Positions 9,710 through 21,693 of a stretch of DNA of 64,000 bases are shown in pieces. Under the pieces are notes generated by a model, which saw nothing but the letters and a program-made list of their open reading frames with translations, had not been told where the DNA came from and ran no database searches. Where the stretch lies: NCBI GenBank assembly GCA_024509875.1, contig JAMPIV010021219.1, forward strand, positions 310,001 to 374,000. Direction: 5' to 3'. The DNA comes from Oreohelix idahoensis. Lineage: Eukaryota > Mollusca > Gastropoda > Stylommatophora > Oreohelicidae. Positions within the stretch are counted from its first letter, which is position 1. Each line of letters opens with the position of its first letter. Position numbers and translations under genes: made by a program.

Positions 9710-10789
9710 TCAATCAAAGAGACAACTCAGGGATTCATTACGTTCCTCCGAAATGTTTACATCCAACAATTTTCTCATCATTCTAGAGAAGACACTAGGC
9801 GCATTCTTCAATCCAAATGGCAATCTATTAAACTCATAGTGTCCTTCTGAGGTACTAAAAGCTAGGTATGGTCTAACCTCAGGCTTTACTGGAATCTGAT
9901 AATATCCTTTACTCAGATCCACTTTTGAGAAATATTTAGCTTTATTTAGTCTGGCAAACAGCTGATTTGTATCCGGCAATGGATCCACCTGTCCTTCTGT
10001 AATAGCATTCAGTCTCCTGTAATCTATACAGAGTCTATGTTCTCCAGAGGGCTTCCTTAAGAGTACAACACCGGAACTATACGAAGATTCACTGTGCGAA
10101 ATAATTCCTTCCTTCAACAGATAGTCTATCTCTTCCTTCAAAGCTTTCTCCTTAGCAAACGGAATCGAATATGGTTTCATACAGACAGATGTGGGGTCTA
10201 TCAGTTTCATATCATATTCCAATAGGTTTGTATGCCCTGGTCGGTCTGTTAACACCTCTGCATGATTATTTAGAACCTGTTGCACTCTCTCTTTCTGAGT
10301 TTTCGTTAAATGTGTACTGATTTTCACCTGTGCTGCTGTCTCACAGGGGTGTAATGGATATTCAAATGATGAAACTGGTTCCTTTTTCATCTCCATGGCG
10401 ATGGACAAGGTCAACAAGTGTGTCTCTTCCTGATGTTCTCTTTCCAAATATTTCTTCAGGAGATTCACATGATAGATTTTTTCTTTCCCCTTCTTATCTA
10501 TCTTATAATTTGTTCTAGACACCTTCTCTAGAACTGTATATGGACCCTGCCATCCAATTTGTAACTTATTCTGACTCCCGGGGAGAAGAAGCAGTACCTT
10601 CTCTCCCACAGCCAAATCTCTGTCTTTCGCCTTCCTGTTATAATAGGCAGCATGTTTCTTCCTGGCTTGTTTCAAATTTTCATTGGCAAGTTTCCAGCCA
10701 GTTTTTAAACGAGTGATCAGCTCATTCACATATTGGTATGAAGATGTAATGTTTTCCTCTGCCTTTTCATCAGTCCACGTTCTTAACAA
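9710..10789 (-). pseudogene. B1 pol remnant: integrase C-terminus and truncated RT
   Basis: A 359-codon minus-strand frame. It begins at the point matching the integrase segment just after the DDE core (LLRTWTDEK) and keeps the C-terminal domain (GEKVLLLLPGS, KLQIGWQGPY). RT follows up to the fingers and first palm motif ([47 protein letters not shown]), then a short unrelated tail ending NESLSCLFD. The catalytic xMDD motif, thumb and RNase H are absent. No active polymerase or integrase can come from this copy. It stays open throughout, which may reflect recent amplification rather than function. Confidence 0.85.
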
Positions 10790-10791
10790 AG

Positions 10792-12465
10792 CTACATATG
10801 GACCTTTAATTTTGTGGACCTATTTGTCCATGCACCGGTATGGTCTCTTCCACTCAGGTCCTGATCCATGTTCTCACTTGTGGGTGTTCCCTCATGTGCT
10901 ATGCTACACCTTTCTACAAAATTCTCAATGTCCCATCTTGCTTTGGGCCAATAATAATTGTGAGCCACCTTTTGAATGATGGTACCTATCTTCTCATGGT
11001 CCCCATCTGGTTTCACATGTAGGCTCCTTATTAAGTCTGCCCTATATCTTTTAGGAAGTACCAGCTGTCCTTGACCTTTGGATCTAGCTCCAGTCTTCCT
11101 ATACATCAACTTGTTTTTCATGTAAAAATCTCCCTTGCCTGGAGTTGTATGACAAGTTGACAATTTTCTGAAACAAGGCTTGAGTGTTTTATCCCCAGCC
11201 TGTGCCTTCCTCATCTCTTCTGGAGTGGTATCTAACATAATATCCTCCTCCTGTCTTGAGGTCGACCTGACCTGAAGGGTGGCCATATACACAGGTTTCG
11301 TTCTACAACGGTCAGTGTCATGATTGTCCATCTGACAAATTTTACACCACCTTTTTCCTTGGTTGAAAGATTTTCTTTCATCATATTTCCTTTCATCGAA
11401 TTGTGGGAATTTATTTTTATTTTCATACCGTGGCCTATCAAACTGGTGCTTACCTTTGTTTTGATCCCTAGGATCAAATTTATTAAAGTTCTGTGGCGCC
11501 CTAAAGTTATCCACTTGTTTCTTTTTATTACCTGTTACCTCTGCTTGAGCTGCTTGATACCTTTCAGCAACATTTAGCAACTCACCCAGCCTCTCTGCAC
11601 CTTGTTCCATGAGAAACTTTCTCAGGTCTGGAGCCATGGACTCTCTTAGTTGCTCTACAAGGACCATTTCCTTAAGATCTTGGGTTTTCCCCAGAGAAGT
11701 CCATTTCTCCAAGTATGTCTCTATTCGTGCAGAGAACTGGTGATAGGTTTCACCTGACAGTAGTTTAGCATTCCTACATTTTTTCCTATAAAATTCTGCA
11801 TTCTTTTCATATCTTAACAAAAGAGCCTGCTTTAGCATGTCATAATTTTCCTGATCACCTCTGCTCATTTTTGCAAAAACTTCATAAGCTGCCCCACGAA
11901 GTCCCTGAGATAACTTTAAGCTCCACCTTTCTCTCTCTAACCCATACGTGGTAGCTAATAGTTCATACCTATTTAGGTAGCTCTCTATATCATCGTCTTT
12001 CTCAACAAAATGATCTAAATGAAAATTCATAGCTGAGGTTGAGGCTCCGTGGCTAGCAGTGGCATCAGAGGTAAAGGGACTGGCACCATTTTCAGGAGCA
12101 TGGCCTTGAAACTCAAACTCCCTTAGTCGTAACTCATGTTCCCTTTGTAATCTTTTATCTTCTGCTTCCCTTTCTGCAGTCAATCTTCTTTCTTCTGCAG
12201 CCTGTCTTCTTTCCTCGGCTTCCAATGCTTTAGCCTCTTTGTCAGCCTCAATCTGCAACCTCTTAGTCTCAGCCTCAGCCTCAAATTGTAACTTCTTAAT
12301 TTCTTTTTCAGCCTCTAACTTTCTTTCGGCTTCAAACCTTCTTTCTTCGCGTTCAATAAATTTGTCACATTCCGTAGTGACATAGGCAACCATAACTTGC
12401 CCATCTAATCCTAACTCTTTTGCAGTCTGAACAGCAGCAGATCGAAATTTGGCCAGGTCCGCCAT
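10792..12465 (-). CDS. gag: B1 gag fused to a degraded integrase zinc region
   Basis: An intact 557-codon ORF starting MADLAKFRSAAVQ. Residues ~30-125 are a charged coiled coil (EERRFEAER, EADKEAKALEAEER). The capsid region includes a SCAN-like block (YHQFSARIETYLEKW, VLVEQLRESMAPDLRKFL, QGAERLGELLNVAERYQAAQ) and a CCHC knuckle (CKICQMDNHDTDRC). The protease found in element A is missing: the frame passes directly to the pre-integrase linker (LKPCFRKLS, then GDFYMKNKLMYRK) and a degraded zinc-binding region, ending STKLKVHM. The ORF could supply a structural Gag for particle assembly. Compared with B2 it lacks an exact 330-bp in-frame segment. Confidence 0.85.
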   Translation of the reverse strand: MADLAKFRSAAVQTAKELGLDGQVMVAYVTTECDKFIEREERRFEAERKLEAEKEIKKLQFEAEAETKRLQIEADKEAKALEAEERRQAAEERRLTAEREAEDKRLQREHELRLREFEFQGHAPENGASPFTSDATASHGASTSAMNFHLDHFVEKDDDIESYLNRYELLATTYGLERERWSLKLSQGLRGAAYEVFAKMSRGDQENYDMLKQALLLRYEKNAEFYRKKCRNAKLLSGETYHQFSARIETYLEKWTSLGKTQDLKEMVLVEQLRESMAPDLRKFLMEQGAERLGELLNVAERYQAAQAEVTGNKKKQVDNFRAPQNFNKFDPRDQNKGKHQFDRPRYENKNKFPQFDERKYDERKSFNQGKRWCKICQMDNHDTDRCRTKPVYMATLQVRSTSRQEEDIMLDTTPEEMRKAQAGDKTLKPCFRKLSTCHTTPGKGDFYMKNKLMYRKTGARSKGQGQLVLPKRYRADLIRSLHVKPDGDHEKIGTIIQKVAHNYYWPKARWDIENFVERCSIAHEGTPTSENMDQDLSGRDHTGAWTNRSTKLKVHM

Positions 12466-12644
12466 TGTCTATCAGGTAAATTTATACAATGTCTAACCAA
12501 CAATTCAATCTCTAAATATATATCTAATGGACAACACAGGCACCGTGAGCTCAACCTTATTTAATTCCACCCAAGGATACCTTTTAATTCTTATATTCCC
12601 TGAAGTGAATTACCCCCACTATTTTTAATAGGTAAAGATTCAAA

Positions 12645-12664
12645 ATCCCAAGAGCGAGACCCCA
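12645..12664 (-). promoter_or_regulatory. B1 primer-binding site
   Basis: On the minus strand TGGGGTCTCGCTCTTGGGAT lies five bases after the LTR end. It is related to element A's TGGGGGCTCGTTCCTGGGAT, so both families probably use the same or a similar tRNA. B2 has the same site with one change at 18803-18822. Confidence 0.65.
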
Positions 12665-12669
12665 ATATA

Positions 12670-15128
12670 TGTGGTGAAGTGGGATGTTATAAATATTTAT
12701 AGGGGACTTAGTGTACTGACTGAGATCAGCTGTGAAGGTATCTATATCTAATAAGAGTAGTGTATTATAGATAACCTTACTTGCTGCCACATATATATAT
12801 ATACCTCAGTCAGAATTATTCTGGAATAGTGTGATGACTACGTTATGTGTCTAGGGTATGTGTATGATGAAGTGTAAGTCATAACAACAACAGACAAATA
12901 AACAATTTAATTTATTCCACTACACTTGACAACACTGTGACACTCACATACATAAAACACTCTACAAGGATATATTAAAGGAGTCACTGATAACTTTTCA
13001 AATAACAATATGTATTCAGTGCTGTCATGAAGGTATATGTGTCCTGATTCAATTACAAAGGGAACCAGGAATCACAATCAATTTTAATTACAAGTTATAT
13101 GTACAGAATTTATCAATATGAATCTTGTAGTGACATATATTTTTAATAGTATCCTATGTGTGTCAGTTGTGTAGTGGTAATATGAGGTAATACTGGTTTT
13201 GTTTTGTTCAAGCTCTGTTGGTATTTGTCATCATGACTTCAATAGTTTGTCTTTATTGGAACTAGTATTGGAGATGTTCTCAGTTCCTGATATTAAAACA
13301 ATTCAATTCCCCTCTTAATTGTATTTTACACTGTCATTTTAAGATGGGGGTACATAATGTTGAGCTCAGCTGGCCACATCAGCTTATCTTGCGTGATGGC
13401 GGCAGGAAAAGACTCCTCTGCTCGATTTCTCCCCTGGGCTCTGGAGACACCTCACTGATAGCTAAATGGACCAAGGAGTATGCTGTCCGACTCTGGATTC
13501 AGCAAAGCTCTGACCAGGTGCTGCTCAATAACGTCAAGACCACGGTCCCTGAAAACAAGAAGGATGTACCTTCTACTTCATAACTAATTGATACTCTAGT
13601 TCTACACTGAGCACAATACATCACAAACATTGAGTTCAGAGCGTTAGGCCAACTGTCAGCTTCATCTGAAATACTTTATACCAGTATTAACCTCCTTAAT
13701 GGTTACTACGCCTCTGCACTTCCAGCATTATTTCTTTCTAGTCAATCATCTAGGTGTCAGTGTACTGTTTGGCCATTCCATGCCGTTTTGCTTTCCTCCG
13801 ACACCTTCTGTTCAGGCTGGAGCATTATAGGCTTTACATCATGTTTGCTACTGAACTACACATATATACAGGCATAAATTAACAATTCACATCCAATTTT
13901 CATTAAAAGATATTGAATGTTTCAAGCTTACCACAATTCATGGAAATAAACACAGATACGTTGACTAGCAATGAATTCTGGCACAAATACTGGCACAAAT
14001 TCCCATCTGCTTATGTTCCAGGCTTTATTTTATATAAAATATACACTGGTGATCAACGCACTGCTTCTTAGTAGGTTTATTACAAGATGTGGCAATGAAC
14101 AGACGCTCTGAATCAAGTATATTCGCAGCTCTACCCAATGAAACCACGCCTCCACATCTTTTCAAAAAAGTACCCCGTCTATTCGTTTCCCATAACAACA
14201 CAAGATAGTATTTATAGCCCGACCAATCGGGTTTAGTCTTATATTTGTTGCGCTCCAATCAATTAGGAGTTAACATGGTAGGCTATTTCCGTAACGTAAG
14301 GTTTTTTCAAACACGTTATAAAAAAATTTTATGAGCAGAAATGATTTCATGCTGTCAGGCATCCCCACTATTTTATTTTGGTTATAATTTATTAATTCCT
14401 AGACTATTTGCGTAACGTTTTACATATTCTTTGTCAGCAAGCCCTAAGGAACCCAAATATACAAATTTAAAAGAGCTAAGTGGCTGCGTTCAAAATATGC
14501 AATTTCTTCTACCTCCTGTTTCGAAGATGTGCTGTCTGGGTACTGTAATGTTTTCAAACGTAAACCCATCTAATGTTATCTTTTCTAATAAGCGTTTTTC
14601 AGGATTTTAAAACCTAACTCTGGGAAGGTTAGTGTTTTTATCACTGTCCGTCCGAAAAAAAGTTAGTGCATGTGGCCCTACACGCGTGATAGTAGTAATT
14701 GTATATCGCGTTACGCTTGTTGGGGGTGGCATTAATAGCGAGACACGTGTTTCGTGTTTTGCATGCGTTCCTGATTTTCAGCCCTCCCTTCTTTCTATTT
14801 GAGTCCATCTGTTCGTTCGTTTTGGTAACGTAGTATAATTAATGTTAGGATTAATTTAGGTCATTACGCAGTGTGCCTCTCAATGTTTTTCTTAGAAATG
14901 CAATACCCGTTTTAATGTGTTTTGGAAACGCTTGTATTTATGCAGTGGCTTATATTTAACGTGGAAACGTTACAATTTGCAGACGAAGCATAAAACAAAG
15001 GGGGATTTCGAGTACATTCTTTGTGATAGCACTGTTCTTTACCATTCTTCTTCCTTTTATTAAATTTATTTGTTAGGCTTTATATTTACCTGATACTTTA
15101 TATATGTGGATTAGAATATTTCACGACA
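12670..15128 (-). repeat. Element B LTR2
   Basis: A full 2459-bp copy with the same ends, promoter (14209-14216) and polyadenylation signal (14024-14029) as LTR1. It is shared between units: it is the 5' LTR for B1 and the 3' LTR for B2. By eye it is closer to LTR3 and LTR4 than to LTR1. Confidence 0.9.
13344..13583 (+). CDS. Antisense small ORF in LTR2
   Basis: Second copy of the 79-codon ORF described at 7517, with Ala instead of Asp at its single variable residue. No upstream in-frame extension is seen. Confidence 0.3.
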   Translation: MGVHNVELSWPHQLILRDGGRKRLLCSISPLGSGDTSLIAKWTKEYAVRLWIQQSSDQVLLNNVKTTVPENKKDVPSTS

Positions 15129-15537
15129 CCTCCCCTCTTAAAACAGACATCCCATGTCAGTCCTTTATTCTATATACACATAGATAAATGTAAGTCAACT
15201 TGACTTTACTCTGCTGTGGTGCTATCATGGTTTTATGTAGTTGGGTCCATTCAGAGTAGGTACTACTCATGAAATCTGCCTCAGACTTCTACAACCAATA
15301 ATATATTTCGGTTATGTTACTGAACAGCCGCAAGTGTGAGTGCTTGTCTTAATGCTGCTTCGCAACCCGTATTCACCATTTCTCTTCTCTGAGTCTGCAC
15401 AATGACATGTCCAGAGAACATTATATTTCCCTCTTAATGTACGTTATGAGGAGATAACATATACCTGGTGATAGCAGAGTTTTCGTAGTGGATCCCATAA
15501 TCTTCTTATTATCCTGTATGAAACATTCGGAATATCC

Positions 15538-16617
15538 TCAATCAAAGAGGCAACTCAGGGATTCATTACGTTCCTCCGAAATGTTTACATCCAACAATTT
15601 TCTCATCATTCTAGAGAAGACACTAGGCGCATTCTTCAATCCAAATGGCAATCTATTAAACTCATAGTGTCCTTCTGAGGTACTAAAAGCTAGTTATGGT
15701 CTAACCTCAGGCTTTACTGGAATCTGATAGTATCCTTTACTCAGATCCACTTTTGAGAAATATTTAGCTTTATTTAGTCTGGCAAACAGCTGATTTGTAT
15801 CCGGCAATGGATCCACCTGTCCTTCTGTAATAGCATTCAGTCTCCTGTAATCTATACAGAGTCTATGTTCTCCAGAGGGCTTCCTTAAGAGTACAACACC
15901 GGAACTATACGAAGATTCACTGTGCGAAATAATTCCTTCCTTCAACAGATAGTCTATCTCTTCCTTCAAAGCTTTCTCCTTAGCAAACGGAATCGAATAT
16001 GGTTTCATACAGACAGGTGTGGGGTCTATCAGTTTCATATCATATTCCAATAGGTTTGTATGCCCTGGTCGGTCTGTTAACACCTCTGCATGATTATTTA
16101 GAACCTGTTGCACTCTCCCTTTCTGAGTTTTCGTTAAATGTGTACTGATTTTCACCTGTGCTGCTGTCTCACAGGGGTGTAATGGATATTCAAATGATGA
16201 AACTGGTTCCTTTTTCATCTCCATGGCGATGGACAAGGTCAACAAGTGTGTCTCTTCCTGATGTTCTCTTTCCAAATATTTCTTCAGGAGATTCACATGA
16301 TAGATTTTTTCTTTCCCTTTCTTATCTATCTTATAATTTGTTCTAGACACCTTCTCTAGAACTGTATATGGACCCTGCCATCCAATTTGTAACTTATTCT
16401 GACTCCCGGGGAGAAGAAGCAGTACCTTCTCTCCCACAGCCAAATCTCTGTCTTTCGCCTTCCTGTTATAATAGGCAGCCTGTTTCTTCCTGGCTTGTTT
16501 CAAATTTTCATTGGCAAGTTTCCAGCCAGTTTTTAAACGAGTGGTCAGCTCATTCACATATTGGTATGAAGATGTAATGTTTTCCTCTGCCTTTTCATCA
16601 GTCCACGTTCTTAACAA
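15538..16617 (-). pseudogene. B2 pol remnant with a stop codon in RT
   Basis: Same content as the B1 remnant: integrase C-terminal domain, then RT fingers and first palm motif. The frame is broken by a stop at about 15692-15694, where B1 and B3 read Tyr after the VKPEVRP motif; a single G-to-T change on the plus strand explains it. Past the stop the frame matches B1 down to 15538. RT catalytic centre and RNase H are missing, as in B1. Confidence 0.8.
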
Positions 16618-16619
16618 AG

Positions 16620-18623
16620 CTACATATGGACCTTTAATTTTGTGGACCTATTTGTCCATGCACCGGTATGGTCTCTTCCACTCGAAGCTCTATAGTGATG
16701 ATTTTTCTTCCCAGAATTATCATGCACAAAATGACCGCTACCAATTTTTCTCTTGCGGCTTTCTCCCCACTTAAAATTCTTGATGAGAGATTTCCTCTCT
16801 ACATCCTCTTCCTCCAGTTTGTTTAAGTCCGATTGAGGGATTTTCGGCTTATCATGGGGTAAGACATCTTTTTGCACTCTCCGCATAGTGGCCATTGTAA
16901 AACAGTTAAGTGAAGCTTGTCCATGAAAAGGGGCTTCCCATTCCATTTGGTCCACTTTATCAAATCTATTTTTCTTTTTATTATCAGGCCTAATTTTGCC
17001 CCGTGGCGTGTCCAGGTCCTGATCCATGTTCTCACTTGTGGGTGTTCCCTCATGTGCTATGCTACACCTTTCTACAAAATTCTCAATGTCCCATCTTGCT
17101 TTGGGCCAATAATAATTGTGAGCCACCTTTTGAATGATGGTACCTATCTTCTCATGGTCCCCATCTGGTTTCACATGTAGGCTCCTTATTAAGTCTGCCC
17201 TATATCTTTTAGGAAGTACCAGCTGTCCTTGACCTTTGGATCTAGCTCCAGTCTTCCTATACATCAACTTGTTTTTCATGTAAAAATCTCCCTTGCCTGG
17301 AGTTGTATGACAAGTTGACAATTTTCTGAAACAAGGCTTGAGTGTTTTATCCCCAGCCTGTGCCTTCCTCATCTCTTCTGGAGTGGTATCTAACATAATA
17401 TCCTCCTCCTGTCTTGAGGTCGACCTGACCTGAAGGGTGGCCATATACACAGGTTTCCTTCTACAACGGTCTGTGTCATGATTGTCCATCTGACAAATTT
17501 TACACCACCTTTTTCCTTGGTTGAAAGATTTTCTTTCATCATATTTCCTTTCATCGAATTGTGGGAATTTATTTTTATTTTCATACCGTGGCCTATCAAA
17601 CTGGTGCTTACCTTTGTTTTGATCCCTAGGATCAAATTTATTAAAGTTCTGTGGCGCCCTAAAGTTATCCACTTGTTTCTTTTTATTACCTGTTACCTCT
17701 GCTTGAGCTGCTTGATACCTTTCAGCAACATTTAGCAACTCACCCAGCCTCTCTGCACCTTGTTCCATGAGAAACTTTCTCAGGTCTGGAGCCATGGACT
17801 CTCTTAGTTGCTCTACAAGGACCATTTCCTTAAGATCTTGGGTTTTCCCCAGAGAAGTCCATTTCTCCAAGTATGTCTCTATTCGTGCAGAGAACTGGTG
17901 ATAGGTTTCACCTGACAGTAGTTTAGCATTCCTACATTTTTTTCTATAAAATTCTGCATTCTTTTCATACCTTAACAAAAGAGCCTGCTTTAGCATGTCA
18001 TAATTTTCCTGATCACCTCTGCTCATTTTTGCAAAAACTTCATAAGCTGCCCCACGAAGTCCTTGAGATAACTTTAAGCTCCACCTTTCTCTCTCTAACC
18101 CATACGTGGTAGCTAATAGTTCATACCTATTTAGGTAGCTCTCTATATCATCGTCTTTCTCAACAAAATGATCTAAATGAAAATTCATAGCTGAGGTTGA
18201 GGCTCCGTGGCTAGCAGTGGCATCAGAGGCAAAGGGACTGGCACCATTTTCAGGAGCATGGCCTTGAAACTCAAACTCCCTTAGTCGTAACTCATGTTCC
18301 CTTTGTAATCTTTTATCTTCTGCTTCCCTTTCTGCAGTCAATCTTCTTTCTTCTGCAGCCTGTCTTCTTTCCTCGGCTTCCAATGCTTTAGCCTCTTTGT
18401 CAGCCTCAATCTGCAACCTCTTAGTCTCAGCCTCAGCCTCAAATTGTAACTTCTTAATTTCTTTTTCAGCCTCTAACTTTCTTTCGGCTTCAAACCTTCT
18501 TTCTTCGCGTTCAATAAATTTGTCACATTCCGTAGTGACATAGGCAACCATAACTTGCCCATCTAATCCTAACTCTTTTGCAGTCTGAACAGCAGCAGAT
18601 CGAAATTTGGCCAGGTCCGCCAT
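16620..18623 (-). CDS. gag: B2 gag with extra 110-residue basic segment
   Basis: An intact 667-codon ORF, the longest in the array, identical in layout to B1 gag (MADLAKF start, coiled coil, SCAN-like region, CCHC knuckle, degraded integrase zinc region). It carries an additional 330 bp (plus-strand 16684-17013) encoding exactly 110 residues. The insert is rich in Lys/Arg (for example RKRKIGSGHF and NKKKNRFDK) and does not resemble the integrase core that belongs here. B3 has the same segment with a few substitutions, so B1 probably lost it. Its origin is unknown; it might be captured host sequence or filler joined when the integrase core was deleted. Confidence 0.85.
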   Translation of the reverse strand: MADLAKFRSAAVQTAKELGLDGQVMVAYVTTECDKFIEREERRFEAERKLEAEKEIKKLQFEAEAETKRLQIEADKEAKALEAEERRQAAEERRLTAEREAEDKRLQREHELRLREFEFQGHAPENGASPFASDATASHGASTSAMNFHLDHFVEKDDDIESYLNRYELLATTYGLERERWSLKLSQGLRGAAYEVFAKMSRGDQENYDMLKQALLLRYEKNAEFYRKKCRNAKLLSGETYHQFSARIETYLEKWTSLGKTQDLKEMVLVEQLRESMAPDLRKFLMEQGAERLGELLNVAERYQAAQAEVTGNKKKQVDNFRAPQNFNKFDPRDQNKGKHQFDRPRYENKNKFPQFDERKYDERKSFNQGKRWCKICQMDNHDTDRCRRKPVYMATLQVRSTSRQEEDIMLDTTPEEMRKAQAGDKTLKPCFRKLSTCHTTPGKGDFYMKNKLMYRKTGARSKGQGQLVLPKRYRADLIRSLHVKPDGDHEKIGTIIQKVAHNYYWPKARWDIENFVERCSIAHEGTPTSENMDQDLDTPRGKIRPDNKKKNRFDKVDQMEWEAPFHGQASLNCFTMATMRRVQKDVLPHDKPKIPQSDLNKLEEEDVERKSLIKNFKWGESRKRKIGSGHFVHDNSGKKNHHYRASSGRDHTGAWTNRSTKLKVHM

Positions 18624-18827
18624 TGTCTATCAGGTAAATTTATACAATGTCTAACCAACAATTCAATCTCTAAATATATATCTAATGGACAACACAGGCA
18701 CCGTGAGCTCAACCTTATTTAATTCCACCCAAGGATACCTTTTAATTCTTATATTCCCTGAAGTGAATTACCCCCACTATTTTTAATAGGTAAAGATTCA
18801 AAATCCAAAGAGCGAGACCCCAATATA

Positions 18828-21284
18828 TGTGGTGAAGTGGGATGTTATAAATATTTATAGGGGACTTAGTGTACTGACTGAGATCAGCTGTGAAGGTATC
18901 TATATCTAATAAGAGTAGTGTATTATAGATAACCTTACTTGCTGCCACATATATATATATACCTCAGTCAGAATTATTCTGGAATAGTGTGATGACTACG
19001 TTATGTGTCTAGGGTATGTGTATGATGAAGTGTAAGTCATAACAACAACAGACAGATAAACAATTTAATTTATTCCACTACACTTGACAACACTGTGACA
19101 CTCACATACATAAAACACTCTACAAGGATATATTAAAGGAGTCACTGATAACTTTTCAAATAACAATATGTATTCAGTGCTGTCATGAAGGTATATGTGT
19201 CCTGATTCAATTACAAAGGGAACCAGGAATCACAATCAATTTTAATTACAAGTTATATGTACAGAATTTATCAATATGAATCTTGTAGTGACATATATTT
19301 TTAATAGTATCCTATGTGTGTCAGTTGTGTAGTGGTAATATGAGGTAATACTGGTTTTGTTTTGTTCAAGCTCTGTTGGTATTTGTCATCATGACTTCAA
19401 TAGTTTGTCTTTATTGGAACTAGTATTGGAGATGTTCTCAGTTCCTGATATTAAACAATTCAATTCCCCTCTTAATTGTATTTTACACTGTCATTTTAAG
19501 ATGGGGGTACATAATGTTGAGCTCAGCTGGCCACATCAGCTTATCTTGCGTGATGGCGGCAGGAAAAGACTCCTCTGCTCGATTTCTCCCCTGGGCTCTG
19601 GAGACACCTCACTGATAGCTAAATGGACCAAGGAGTATGCTGTCCGACTCTGGATTCAGCAAAGCTCTGACCAGGTGCTGCTCAATAACGTCAAGACCAC
19701 GGTCCCTGAAAACAAGAAGGATGTACCTTCTACTTCATAACTAATTGATACTCTAGTTCTACACTGAGCACAACACATCACAAACACTGAGTTCAGAGCG
19801 TTAGGCCAACTGTCAGCTTCATCTGAAATACTTTATACCAGTATTAACCTCCTTAATGGTTACTACGCCTCTGCACTTCCAGCATTATTTCTTTCTAGTC
19901 AATCATCTAGGTGTCAGTGTACTGTTTGGCCATTCCATGCCGTTTTGCTTTCCTCCGACACCTTCTGTTCAGGCTGGAGCATTATAGGCTTTACATCATG
20001 TTTGCTACTGAACTACACATATATACAGGCATAAATTAACAATTCACATTCAATTTTCATTAAAAGATATTGAATGTTTCAAGCTTACCACAATTCATGG
20101 AAATAAACACAGATACGTTGACTAGCAATGAATTCTGGCACAAATACTGGCACAAATTCCCATCTGCTTATGTTCCAGGCTTTATTTTATATAAAATATA
20201 CACTGGTGATCAACGCACTGCTTCTTAGTAGGTTTATTACAAGATGTGGCAATGAACAGACGCTCTGAATCAAGTATATTCGCAGCTCTACCCAATGAAA
20301 CCACGCCTCCACATCTTTTCAAAAAAGTACCCCGTCTATTCGTTTCCCATACCAACACAAGATAGTATTTATAGCCCGACCAATCGTGTTTAGTCTTATA
20401 TTTGTTGCGCTCCAATCAATTAGGAGTTAACATGGTAGGCTATTTCCGTAACGTAAGGTTTTTTCAAACACGTTATAAAAAAATTTTATGAGCAGAAATG
20501 ATTTCATGCTGTCAGGCATCCCCACTATTTTATTTTGGTTATAATTTATTAATTCCTAGACTATTTGCGTAACGTTTTACATATTCTTTGTCAGCAAGCC
20601 CTAAGGAACCCAAATATACAAATTTAAAAGAGCTAAGTGGCTGCGTTCAAATATGCAATTTCTTCTACCTCCTGTTTCGAAGATGTGCTGTCTGGGTACT
20701 GTAATGTTTTCAAACGTAAACCCATCTAATGTTATCTTTTCTAATAAGCGTTTTTCAGGATTTTAAAACCTAACTCTGGGAAGGTTAGTGTTTTTATCAC
20801 TGTCCGTCCGAAAAAAAGTTAGTGCATGTGGCCCTACACGCGTGATAGTAGTAATTGTATATCGCGTTACGCTTGTTGGGGGTGGCATTAATAGCGAGAC
20901 ACGTGTTTCGTGTTTTGCATGCGTTCCTGATTTTCAGCCCTCCCTTCTTTCTATTTGAGTCCATCTGTTCGTTCGTTTTGGTAACGTAGTATAATTAATG
21001 TTAGGATTAATTTAGGTCATTACGCAGTGTGCCTCTCAATGTTTTTCTTAGAAATGCAATGCCCGTTTTAATGTGTTGTGGAAACGCTTGTATTTATGCA
21101 GTGGCTTATATTTAACGTGGAAACGTTACAATTTGCAGACGAAGCATAAAACAAAGGGGGATTTCGAGTACACTCTTTGTGATAGCACTGTTCTTTACCA
21201 TTCTTCTTCCTTTTATTAAATTTATTTGTTAGGCTTTATATTTACCTGATACTTTATATATGTGGATTAGAATATTTCACGACA
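18828..21284 (-). repeat. Element B LTR3
   Basis: A 2457-bp copy, 5' LTR for B2 and 3' LTR for B3. TATA box at 20366-20373 and polyadenylation signal at 20181-20186. Private changes include ACCAAC near 20350 and a one-base deletion near 19456 that lengthens the antisense ORF. Confidence 0.9.
19357..19740 (+). CDS. Antisense ORF in LTR3, extended to 127 codons
   Basis: Same 79 C-terminal residues as the other three copies. Here one A fewer near 19456 joins them to an upstream frame, giving a 127-codon ORF with a Cys/His- and Leu-rich N-terminus. The extension depends on one homopolymer base, so it is probably accidental. Function unknown. Confidence 0.25.
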   Translation: MFCSSSVGICHHDFNSLSLLELVLEMFSVPDIKQFNSPLNCILHCHFKMGVHNVELSWPHQLILRDGGRKRLLCSISPLGSGDTSLIAKWTKEYAVRLWIQQSSDQVLLNNVKTTVPENKKDVPSTS

Positions 21285-21693
21285 CCTCCCCTCTTAAAAC
21301 AGACATCCCATGTCAGTCCTTTATTCTATATACACATAGATAAATGTAAGTCAACTTGACTTTACTCTGCTGTGGTGCTATCATGGTTTTATGTAGTTGG
21401 GTCCATTCAGAGTAGGCACTACTCATGAAATCTGCCTCAGACTTCTACAACCAATAATATATTTCGGTTATGTTACTGAACAGCCGCAAGTGTGAGTGCT
21501 TGTCTTAATGCTGCTTCGCAACCCGTATTCACCATTTCTCTTCTCTGAGTCTGCACAATGACATGTCCAGAGAACATTATATTTCCCTCTTAATGTACGT
21601 TATGAGGAGATAACATATACCTGGTGATAGCAGAGTTTTCGTAGTGGATCCCATAATCTTCTTATTATCCTGTATGAAACATTCGGAATATCC

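Noticed and set aside
11232..11577. ORFs within B1 gag in other frames (similar ones in B2 and B3)
   Set aside because: Shadows of the gag zinc-knuckle region.
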